Source: Planctomycetota bacterium
GTDB taxonomy: Bacteria > Planctomycetota > MHYJ01 > JACPRB01
Assembly: GCA_023261405.1 (NCBI GenBank)
Contig: JAHFOZ010000112.1
Location: forward strand, 1 to 12,676
Direction of reading: 5' to 3'
Length of the DNA stretch: 12,676 nucleotides
Shown here: positions 6,949 through 12,676 of the stretch, piece after piece
Layout of the letters: each line of letters opens with the position of its first letter
Numbering within the stretch: position 1 is the first letter of the stretch
The notes under the pieces: generated by a model
Database searches by the model: none
What the model was told of the DNA's origin: nothing
The model's input: the letters and a program-made list of their open reading frames with translations, nothing else
Position numbers and translations under genes: made by a program

Positions 6949-6968
6949 GGCGCTCCGGGTCGGAGGCC
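6949..6968 (-). terminator. Possible hairpin after the isomerase gene
   Basis: On the minus strand GGC-CTCCG pairs with CGGAG-C-GCC around an ACC loop, with one bulged C, about 20 bases after the isomerase stop. There is no T run. It is a weak candidate for the end of the aroC operon transcript. Confidence 0.3.
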
Positions 6969-6989
6969 CGTTGAACGCCCGGCCGTCGG

Positions 6990-7862
6990 TCACACGTCGC
7001 AGACGCGGACCGCGTGGCGCAGGGCCTTCACCCGGTCCGGCCAGGTGGGGATGAACTCCTGGGCCATGAAGCCCTGGAAGCCCGTCTCGATGATCGCGCG
7101 CACGATCGCCGGGTAGTTCAGCTCCTGGGTCTCGTCCAGCTCGCCGCGGCCGGGCACCCCCGCGGTGTGGTAGTGCCCGATGAAGTCCTTGTACTGCCGG
7201 ATGCGGCGGATCACGTCGCCGTTCATGATCTGCACGTGATAGATGTCGAAGAGCAGCTTCATCCGCGGCGAGCCCACCGCCTTGATCATGTCCACGCAGT
7301 GGTCCACGTTGTCGCCGAAGTAGCCGGGATGTCCCTTCATCGGATGCGAGCTGTCGCGCGAGTTCAGGTGCTCGAAGCAGATATTGATCCCCTTCTCCTC
7401 GGCGTACCCGGCGCACTCCTTCCAGACCTCGACGCAGTTCCTCGTCATCTGCTCGTCGGTCAGCCCCTTCACCCTCATGCCGGTGAACGTGATGACGCTC
7501 GGGGCCCCGAACTTCACCGCGAGGTCGATGCCTTCGCGGACCTTGGCGATGCACATCGCGCGGTTCTCCGGGTCGCAGGGCCCCTTCGCGAAGCCGTGGC
7601 TCCCCGTGAGCGCGATCTTGAGGCCGAGTTCGCGGATGTACGGATAGTGTTTGGCGTCCACTCCCTCCATCGCGTGCATCCCGAGGTCCCGGCAATGGCG
7701 CGCCAGCTCCTCGGTCGGCATCGGGTTGAACGTCCAGCCCATGATCGACTGCTTCACGCGGCCGTTCCTGATCTTCCAGGTCGGATCATCGTCCTGCGAC
7801 GACGCCCGGCCGATCAGGCCCGCGGCGGCGCCGGCCAGTATCCCTCGACGGGTCAGTTCCAT
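6990..7862 (-). CDS. Tat-exported TIM-barrel protein, hydroxypyruvate isomerase-like
   Basis: The 290-residue protein belongs to the xylose-isomerase-like TIM-barrel (AP endonuclease 2) superfamily and most resembles hydroxypyruvate isomerases. It begins MELTRRGILAGAAAG, a twin-arginine signal (Arg5-Arg6) followed by a hydrophobic stretch, so a folded, metal-loaded enzyme is probably exported. Likely metal ligands are Glu164 (C-F-E-H-L-N), Asp206 (L-F-D-I-Y-H), His230 or His232 (G-H-Y-H-T-A) and Glu269 (A-Q-E-F). The blocks IYHVQIMNGD and GVPGRGE are typical of hydroxypyruvate isomerases. In those enzymes G-H-V-Q-I-A-D is usual where G-H-Y-H-T-A-G occurs here, so the substrate may differ. The ATG at 7862 follows the ABC exporter stop by ten bases, with the GAGGGACC ribosome site in the gap overlapping the stop codon. 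The gene is therefore in the aroC operon. The real substrate cannot be read from sequence. Confidence 0.85.
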   Translation of the reverse strand: MELTRRGILAGAAAGLIGRASSQDDDPTWKIRNGRVKQSIMGWTFNPMPTEELARHCRDLGMHAMEGVDAKHYPYIRELGLKIALTGSHGFAKGPCDPENRAMCIAKVREGIDLAVKFGAPSVITFTGMRVKGLTDEQMTRNCVEVWKECAGYAEEKGINICFEHLNSRDSSHPMKGHPGYFGDNVDHCVDMIKAVGSPRMKLLFDIYHVQIMNGDVIRRIRQYKDFIGHYHTAGVPGRGELDETQELNYPAIVRAIIETGFQGFMAQEFIPTWPDRVKALRHAVRVCDV

Positions 7863-7872
7863 GGCAGGTCCC

Positions 7873-9801
7873 TCACTCTTTGAATTGGGTCCGGTAGAGC
7901 TGGGCGTACAGGCCGTTCTTCGCGAGCAGCGCGTCGTGGGACCCCTCCTCCGCGATGCGGCCGGCGTCGAGCACGACGATGCGGTCGGCGTTCTTCACGG
8001 TCGAGAGGCGGTGGGCGATCACCAGAGTGATACGGCGGCCGGAGCGGATGAGATTCGCCAGCCCCGCCTGGACGGCCTGCTCGCTCTCGGCGTCGAGGGC
8101 GCTCGTGGCCTCGTCCAGGATGAGGATGGACGGGTCGCGAAGAATGGCCCGCGCGATCGCCACCCGCTGGCGCTGGCCGCCGGAGAGCTTGGCGCCGCGC
8201 TCGCCCACCGGCGTATCGTAGCCCCTCTCCAGCCCCGCGATGAAGTCGTGGATGTGGGCCGACTTCGCGGCGGCCTCGATCTCCGGCCGGGTCGCGCCCG
8301 TCCGCCCGTAGCGGATGTTCTCCCCGATCGTGGAGTTGAAGAGGAAGGTCTCCTGGGTGACGACCGCCACGTGCGCAAGCATCGACGAGCGCTTCACGGT
8401 CCGGAGGTCCGCCCCGCTCACGAAGATCGCGCCCTGCTGGGGATCGTAGAAGCGGCAGAGCAGGTCGAGGAGCGTCGTCTTCCCCGCCCCCGTCCGTCCC
8501 ACGAAGGCCACGACCTCGCCCGGCTTCACCGCGAGGCTGATCCCCTGGAGCACGGGCGTGCCGTCGTAGGCGAAGGTCACGTCCCGGTACTCGATCCCCG
8601 TCACCTTGGGGAGCTCTGCGCCCGTCTCGTGCTCCGTGTCGCGAGGATGGTCGAGCAGCTCGAAGACCCGCCCGCAGCCGGCGGAGGCCTCGATGAGCCT
8701 GTTGTACGATTTCGAGAGCTCGCGGACCGAGGAGTTCATCATGGCGATCCCGATCCCCACGACCGCCATGTCCCCCGCGTTCATCATGCCCTTCTTGAGC
8801 AGCCATCCGCTGAAGACCAGGAGCCCCGCCACCCCCAGCCCGACGAAGAGCTGCGAGAGGTTTTCCCCGGCCGCCTTCCGGCGCAGCGCGGACATGAGCT
8901 TCCTGAAGTAGCCCTCGTTCTTCTCGTGGAAATCGCGCACCTGGTCGGCCTCCCGGTTGAAGGCCTTCACCGTCTTGATCCCGCCGAAGGTCTCGATCAT
9001 GGTCCCGGTCATCTCGCCGAGCCGCTCGAGGCTCCGCTTGCGCGCCTTCCTCATCCGCTTGCCCAGCCAGAGGAGAGGCAGGGCGTAGAACGGGAAGCCC
9101 ACGAGCGCCGCGAGGGCGAGCACCCAGTTCCCCCAGAAGACCAGCCCGAGCGCGCAGAGGATCATGATGGGATGGACGAGCGCGTCGTCGTAGAAGAAGT
9201 TCGCCGCCGATTCCGTCACGACCACGTCGTTCGTCACCCGCGAAACCAGGTCACCGGATTTCCGGTCATAGTGGTAGCGCAGAGGCATGTATGCCAGGTG
9301 CTCGGCCACGTCGTTCCGCAGATCGGCCGTGATCCGCAGCGTGAGGTAGTTCGTGAGGACGCTCCGGAGGTAGCCGGCAACAAACATGAGCACCGACAAT
9401 CCGATCGCAAGCCAGGCGATGAGGGTGAGGTGCCACTTCGCGACCGGCGGGAGGCCGATCCACTGAAGCACCTTGTCGAAGGCCCCCTCCTTCGCCCGTT
9501 GAGAATCGGCTACGGAGGGCGGGCCCTCTTTCGACCTCTGGGGACCGGCGGCGGAAGGCAAGCCCTCCTTGTGGGAAGTCCCGTCGGCGGCTGCTTCCGC
9601 GGACATGCCCCCGTACCGGTCGAGGATGGGCTTCATGAGCGCCGATTGCCCCACCTTGGCCCCGCAGGCGACAAGGATGACGAGGAGCGTCCCCAGGATC
9701 CGTGGGAGGTAGCGGCGGCCCCGCTTGAGGAACCGCCACGTCAGCGCCCACATGGCGACCTTCGGGCGCGGGGCGGTCTCGGCGACCGGCCCGGAGATCA
9801 T
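7873..9801 (-). CDS. ABC exporter with fused membrane and ATPase domains (MsbA/lipid A-type)
   Basis: This 642-residue half-transporter should dimerise in the inner membrane and use ATP to move a lipid or drug-like substrate outward. The first membrane segment is at about residues 34-50 and the second at about 125-147. More follow near 210-245 and 318-352. The nucleotide-binding domain has Walker A GRTGAGKT (435-442), a Q-loop at Gln483, signature LSGGQRQR (539-546), Walker B ILILDE (559-564) and the H-loop in VIAHRLST (His597). All catalytic residues are intact. The periplasmic loop between segments 1 and 2 is unusually long because of a repeat insert at about 78-106. I chose the ATG at 9801 because it overlaps the aroC stop as ATGA and suits the family's N-terminal length. 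Upstream in-frame starts would lie inside aroC. The exact substrate is not determinable. Confidence 0.93.
   Translation of the reverse strand: MISGPVAETAPRPKVAMWALTWRFLKRGRRYLPRILGTLLVILVACGAKVGQSALMKPILDRYGGMSAEAAADGTSHKEGLPSAAGPQRSKEGPPSVADSQRAKEGAFDKVLQWIGLPPVAKWHLTLIAWLAIGLSVLMFVAGYLRSVLTNYLTLRITADLRNDVAEHLAYMPLRYHYDRKSGDLVSRVTNDVVVTESAANFFYDDALVHPIMILCALGLVFWGNWVLALAALVGFPFYALPLLWLGKRMRKARKRSLERLGEMTGTMIETFGGIKTVKAFNREADQVRDFHEKNEGYFRKLMSALRRKAAGENLSQLFVGLGVAGLLVFSGWLLKKGMMNAGDMAVVGIGIAMMNSSVRELSKSYNRLIEASAGCGRVFELLDHPRDTEHETGAELPKVTGIEYRDVTFAYDGTPVLQGISLAVKPGEVVAFVGRTGAGKTTLLDLLCRFYDPQQGAIFVSGADLRTVKRSSMLAHVAVVTQETFLFNSTIGENIRYGRTGATRPEIEAAAKSAHIHDFIAGLERGYDTPVGERGAKLSGGQRQRVAIARAILRDPSILILDEATSALDAESEQAVQAGLANLIRSGRRITLVIAHRLSTVKNADRIVVLDAGRIAEEGSHDALLAKNGLYAQLYRTQFKE
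9484..9570 (-). repeat. Two 39-base tandem repeats coding an insert in the ABC exporter
   Basis: Residues 78-90 (KEGLPSAAGPQRS) and 91-103 (KEGPPSVADSQRA) are tandem copies, followed by a third partial copy KEG. The DNA of the second copy holds the hairpin GAGGGC-CC-GCCCTC and uses codons ending in A or T (AAA, GTA, GAT, TCT, CAA) more than its surroundings. The insert lies in the first periplasmic loop. Confidence 0.7.
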
Positions 9802-10928
9802 CGAGCGTACTGCTCCAACAGCTTCCGGTAGGCGTCGAAGCGCTGCTTCGTCTCGGCGAAAGTGTCGCCGCCGAACTTGGCCAGGAACGCGCGCGCGACC
9901 TCGAAGGCCACGACCGCCTCGCCGATCACGCCCGCGGCCGGGACCACGCACACGTCCGAGCGCTCGTAGAGCGCCTGCGCCGCCTCCTTCGAGGCCAGGT
10001 CCACCGTCTGCATGGGCTTCCGCAGCGTCGAGATGGGCTTGCAGGCCGCGCGCGCCACCAGGGTCTGCCCGTTCGTCATCCCCCCCTCGATCCCGCCGGC
10101 GTTGTTGCGCGAGCGGGCGATCTCGCCGTTGCCGCCACGCAGGATCTCGTCGTGCATCTGCGATCCCTGGCGCCGCGCCGCCTCGAAGCCCAGGCCCACC
10201 TCGACGGCCTTCACGGTCTGGACGGACATGAGCGCCTGCGCGAGCCGCCCGTCGAGCTTCTCCTCCCAGCCCGCGTGGGTCCCCAGGCCGGGCGGGAGGT
10301 TGAAGACGCGCACCTCGAAGATTCCCCCCAGCGTGTCGCCCGCGGCCTTGACCTCATCCACGCGGGCCCGGAGGCGCTCGTCGAGGGACTTGTCGAGGGT
10401 GTAGAACAGCGACTCGTCGCGCACACGCATCAGCTCGGCGGGTTCGTCGATCCGGGTGTCGCTCGTGATGCCGCCGATCTCGACGGTGAAGCCGAGCGCG
10501 CGGATGCCGAAGGCAGCCAGGAAGCCGTTGGCAAAGGCCCCGGCGGCCACCCGTGCGGCGGTCTCGCGGGCGCTGGAGCGCTCCGCCACGTCGCGCGCAT
10601 CCTGGGTGCCGAACTTCATCGCCCCGGCGAGATCGGCGTGGCCGGGCCGCGGCCGGGTGATCGGGTTCAGCTCCTCGCTGTTCTGGACGCGGTTCATGAT
10701 CTGGAGGGTCACCTGGCTGCCGAGGGTGTGGCCCTGGCGCACCCCGGTGATGGCCTCCGCCTCGTCCTTCTCCAGCTTCATGCGGGCGCCGCGCCCGTAG
10801 CCGCCCTGCCGGCGGGCCAGCTCGGCGTTCACGGACTCCAGGGCCACGGGCGTGCCGTAGGGCAGGCCTTCGATGGAGGTGATCAGGCACTTCCCGTGGG
10901 ATTCGCCGGCGGTCGTGTAGCGCAACAT
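9798..10928 (-). CDS. aroC: Chorismate synthase
   Basis: This is the last enzyme of the shikimate pathway. It converts 5-enolpyruvylshikimate-3-phosphate to chorismate in the cytoplasm and needs reduced FMN. The 376-residue product carries the three family signatures: GESHG at residues 8-12, the central RSSARETAARVAAG (118-130), and RSRNNAGGIEGGMTNG (272-288). The start M-L-R-Y-T-T-A-G-E-S-H-G at 10928 is the normal family N-terminus. An upstream in-frame ATG at 11045 would add a non-homologous tail. There is no Shine-Dalgarno sequence, and a TATAAT box lies only ten bases ahead of the ATG. The stop overlaps the ABC exporter start (ATGA), so the two are translationally coupled. Confidence 0.97.
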   Translation of the reverse strand: MLRYTTAGESHGKCLITSIEGLPYGTPVALESVNAELARRQGGYGRGARMKLEKDEAEAITGVRQGHTLGSQVTLQIMNRVQNSEELNPITRPRPGHADLAGAMKFGTQDARDVAERSSARETAARVAAGAFANGFLAAFGIRALGFTVEIGGITSDTRIDEPAELMRVRDESLFYTLDKSLDERLRARVDEVKAAGDTLGGIFEVRVFNLPPGLGTHAGWEEKLDGRLAQALMSVQTVKAVEVGLGFEAARRQGSQMHDEILRGGNGEIARSRNNAGGIEGGMTNGQTLVARAACKPISTLRKPMQTVDLASKEAAQALYERSDVCVVPAAGVIGEAVVAFEVARAFLAKFGGDTFAETKQRFDAYRKLLEQYAR

Positions 10929-10938
10929 GGAAGGGGCC

Positions 10939-10944
10939 ATTATA
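10939..10944 (-). promoter_or_regulatory. -10 box of aroC, giving a leaderless or near-leaderless mRNA
   Basis: TATAAT reads on the minus strand from 10944 to 10939, and the aroC ATG begins at 10928. A start of transcription six to eight bases after the box leaves only a few untranslated bases. No good -35 box is seen 16-18 bases upstream. The downstream GGCCC makes an 11-base match to the valS promoter. Confidence 0.6.
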
Positions 10945-10976
10945 GAATCGGCGGCAGCAAAAGGCCAGAGGGGGGG

Positions 10977-11052
10977 CGGGGAGCTTGTAGCTCGTAGCGG
11001 GGAGCTTGAAGCCTGGCTCTCCGTGTTGCAGGCTCTCAGCTGCAAGCTACGA
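10977..11052. repeat. Tandem 21-base repeat with inverted-repeat tail
   Basis: CGGGGAGCTTGTAGC (10977-10991) and CGGGGAGCTTGAAGC (10998-11012) are direct copies differing at one base, with a period of 21. Further on, AGCTTG (11003-11008) can pair with CAAGCT (11043-11048), and AGCCTG (11010-11015) with CAGGCT (11029-11034), forming an interrupted hairpin. The array fills the gap between the response regulator stop and the aroC promoter. It looks like an intergenic palindromic repeat. Confidence 0.55.
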
Positions 11053-11054
11053 CC

Positions 11055-11501
11055 TTACTTCGCCGGCCCCTCCGGCCTTTCCTCGTCCTCCCCGACCTTC
11101 CGGATGAACGGCTCCCCCTTTCCTGTCTTGCCCGTGAGTCCCAGGCACTCGGCCACGAGCTTGATCAGCTGCTGCTTCGAGAAGGGCTTGGCGAGAAACC
11201 CGTAGAGGCCGTAGAAGAAATCCTTCGGGGTGTGGAGGATGATCGCCTTTGCCGTAAGCATGATCACCGGGACTTCGGCCGTGGCGGGGCTCTTCCTGAG
11301 GTGATCGAACAGCGTGTAGCCATCCATCCCGGGCATCATGATGTCCAGGAGGATGAGGTCGATCCCGCCCTCCTTCGCGACCTTCAGCCCCTCCTCGGGG
11401 ACCGTGAAGGCCTTGACCGTGTACCCCTCCTGCTCGAGGAAGTACTTGATGATGTCCAGGATCTTCTTCGAGTCGTCGATCGCCAGGATGGTTTGGCTCA
11501 T
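11055..11501 (-). CDS. Single-domain response regulator (CheY-like)
   Basis: The 148-residue protein is a stand-alone receiver domain with a short charged tail and no output domain. All key residues are present: Asp9-Asp10 in A-I-D-D, the phosphoacceptor Asp53 in LLDIMMPGMDG, Thr83 in M-L-T-A, and Lys105 in A-K-P-F. The segment before that Lys is FFYGLYGFLAKPF rather than the usual G-A-D-D-Y form, so the beta4-alpha4 region is atypical and may define a partner. It presumably acts by protein contact, with a cognate kinase outside the window. The ATG at 11501 has GGAG nearby and starts ten bases after the stop of the upstream membrane protein, so the two are likely co-transcribed. In-frame sequence upstream to 11564 would overlap that gene and lacks homology. 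Confidence 0.93.
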   Translation of the reverse strand: MSQTILAIDDSKKILDIIKYFLEQEGYTVKAFTVPEEGLKVAKEGGIDLILLDIMMPGMDGYTLFDHLRKSPATAEVPVIMLTAKAIILHTPKDFFYGLYGFLAKPFSKQQLIKLVAECLGLTGKTGKGEPFIRKVGEDEERPEGPAK

Positions 11502-11511
11502 GGTGCTCCGT

Positions 11512-12676
11512 TCAATCGGGCCGCCGCTCCAGCAGCCAGGCCAGGGCCACGAACGACAGGGCAAACCCCGCGGCCCACCCGCCGAGGGGACGCCTCACCG
11601 GCTCACGCCCCGCGGCCGCGGCCGGATTCCACGCCAGGGCGAGCGTCTGTCCCGCCGTGTCCGATTCCCGCTCGTCCAGCAGGCACGCCTCCACCCATCG
11701 GCTCCCCTGGGGCGTCCGGATCTCGTAGCGCCCCGCGGTGGCCGCCACGAACTCGCCGGTCGCAGCCCCTCCCGGGCTGACCGAGACCGCATCCCCCGGC
11801 AGCGCGAACGGCCTCCCCGTCCGGACCGTGGCGAAGGTAGCGGCCCCCTTCCTGGAAAAGTCTACCACGTTCGCCCAGAAGATGGGGAATCTCGGGGATT
11901 TCGGCCAGCCGTCCGGAAGCAGTTCCACGCAGAGGTGGATCTCCCTCCCGCGCAGGACCGCGACGCTCTTCCCCCCCGCGGTGATGAGCGCTTCGCCGCC
12001 CCGGAATTCGGCAGGAAGTTCCCCCACCGGGGACGGGAAGAAGTCCTCGGGTTTCACGTCGAAGAGCAGCGGGTGCCCGGCGAGCGAAAGCGCCGCGGTG
12101 AAGGGGGCGGCGGGCGGATGGATCTCCACGGTCAGCGCCGCCGGCCCCGGACGGGCATCGTACCCCACCGCGACGAGCGCGTCGCCCGCACCCTGGCGCA
12201 GGACCACCCCGGGAATAGCCCGGAGCGCAGCTTCCAGTTGCGGATGGTGGCCCGTGAGCGAGACCACCGCCCGCGGCTGGGCGAGGCGCGAGGCGGAGGC
12301 ATGGTCATCCAGCGGAAAATGGTCGGGCCCGGCGATCTCCAGCGTCACCGAGGCGGCCTTCGAGAAGTCGCCCTTGCGGTGCCATGCCGAGACGCCCGAG
12401 GGGAGCGTGTGGCGGATCTCCTGGGAAGGACCGTCCGTAGCGAGGCGGAGGGTCACGGTCCGCGCCGGCCCGTGATTGACCAGGCGGGCGAAGACCTCGT
12501 CGTCGGAGGCGGTCAGCTCGACGATGCCTGCATTGCGGCCGGCGCATCCGAAGAGCACGTTGTGCGCGCCGTCCGCGGGCCGGTCGGAAAACAGGAGCAC
12601 GGCCTCGGAATGGGCCCGGGCGGCTGCGAGGAGGGGCGCGAGATCGACGTGCTGATCCGTGATCCGCACCTCGCCG
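11512..12676 (-). CDS. BatA/VWA-type membrane protein, C-terminal part (5' end outside window)
   Basis: The reading frame is open to the window edge (G-E-V-R-I-T-D before the GTG at 12669), so only the C-terminal part is present. The fragment starts near the end of a von Willebrand A-like fold (A-V-L-L-F-S-D). It continues as beta-rich segments such as VTLRLATDG and VTLEIAGPDHFPLDDHA. The F-P-L-D-D element and the following AVVSLTGHHPQLEAAL resemble BatA-type aerotolerance or VWA proteins. A single hydrophobic segment (GGWAAGFALSFVALAWLL) ends the protein, followed by E-R-R-P-D on the probable cytoplasmic side. Such proteins usually sit beside MoxR ATPase and DUF58 genes, which would lie upstream of the window. 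The family call is by resemblance only. The response regulator gene follows after ten bases. Confidence 0.6.
   Translation of the reverse strand, partial: GEVRITDQHVDLAPLLAAARAHSEAVLLFSDRPADGAHNVLFGCAGRNAGIVELTASDDEVFARLVNHGPARTVTLRLATDGPSQEIRHTLPSGVSAWHRKGDFSKAASVTLEIAGPDHFPLDDHASASRLAQPRAVVSLTGHHPQLEAALRAIPGVVLRQGAGDALVAVGYDARPGPAALTVEIHPPAAPFTAALSLAGHPLLFDVKPEDFFPSPVGELPAEFRGGEALITAGGKSVAVLRGREIHLCVELLPDGWPKSPRFPIFWANVVDFSRKGAATFATVRTGRPFALPGDAVSVSPGGAATGEFVAATAGRYEIRTPQGSRWVEACLLDERESDTAGQTLALAWNPAAAAGREPVRRPLGGWAAGFALSFVALAWLLERRPD

Noticed and set aside
7651..9831. 726-codon open frame on the plus strand opposite the ABC exporter
   Set aside because: Same antisense effect. The opposite strand has complete ABC motifs in order, and this frame has none.
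1..12676. CRISPR array, transposase, toxin-antitoxin pair or biosynthetic cluster
   Set aside because: No regularly spaced repeats, transposase motifs, paired small genes or synthase modules are visible on either strand.

Overview
The window is high-GC DNA whose genes end most codons in G or C. Seven genes are intact within it, two more run off its ends, one is frameshifted and one is a small, possibly frameshifted open frame. The host looks like a Gram-negative-type bacterium outside the Proteobacteria. It has a ClpC-type unfoldase with a UVR-like middle domain, an outer-membrane beta-barrel ending in Phe, a consensus sigma-54 promoter, a Tat-exported sugar-isomerase-like TIM barrel and a BatA/VWA-type membrane protein. 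That mix is familiar from Planctomycetota and similar phyla, but no marker here settles the taxonomy, so this placement is tentative.

Layout, left to right. (1) 1-1438 (+): the C-terminal part of clpC. (2) 1437-1991: a segment bounded by a pair of inverted, hairpin-forming repeats. It encloses a minus-strand receiver-domain gene that has lost its phosphorylation residues and carries a frameshift. (3) 2177-5349 (+): a clear sigma-70-type promoter, a terminator-like leader hairpin, valS, and a ptsN-like EIIA gene coupled to valS by a 4-base GTGA overlap. (4) 5466-5770 (+): a small gene of unknown function, possibly frameshifted in a C run near its start. (5) 5822-6787 (-): a beta-barrel outer-membrane protein behind a sigma-54 promoter. 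(6) 6990-10928 (-): an operon reading aroC, then an MsbA-like ABC exporter, then a Tat-signal TIM-barrel isomerase homologue. The promoter -10 box lies so close to the aroC ATG that the mRNA may be leaderless. (7) 11055-12676 (-): a single-domain response regulator directly behind the C-terminal part of a BatA/VWA-like membrane protein.

The core genes are housekeeping: protein quality control (ClpC), tRNA charging (ValS), aromatic biosynthesis (AroC) and lipid or drug export (ABC). No complete new system is visible. The most unusual features are the inverted repeat pair with compensatory changes, the degenerate receiver, the valS leader hairpin, the identical TATAATGGCCC boxes before valS and aroC, the sigma-54 promoter and a repetitive insert in the ABC exporter. 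The two frameshifts both fall in runs of four G/C, so read error must be excluded before they are treated as biology.
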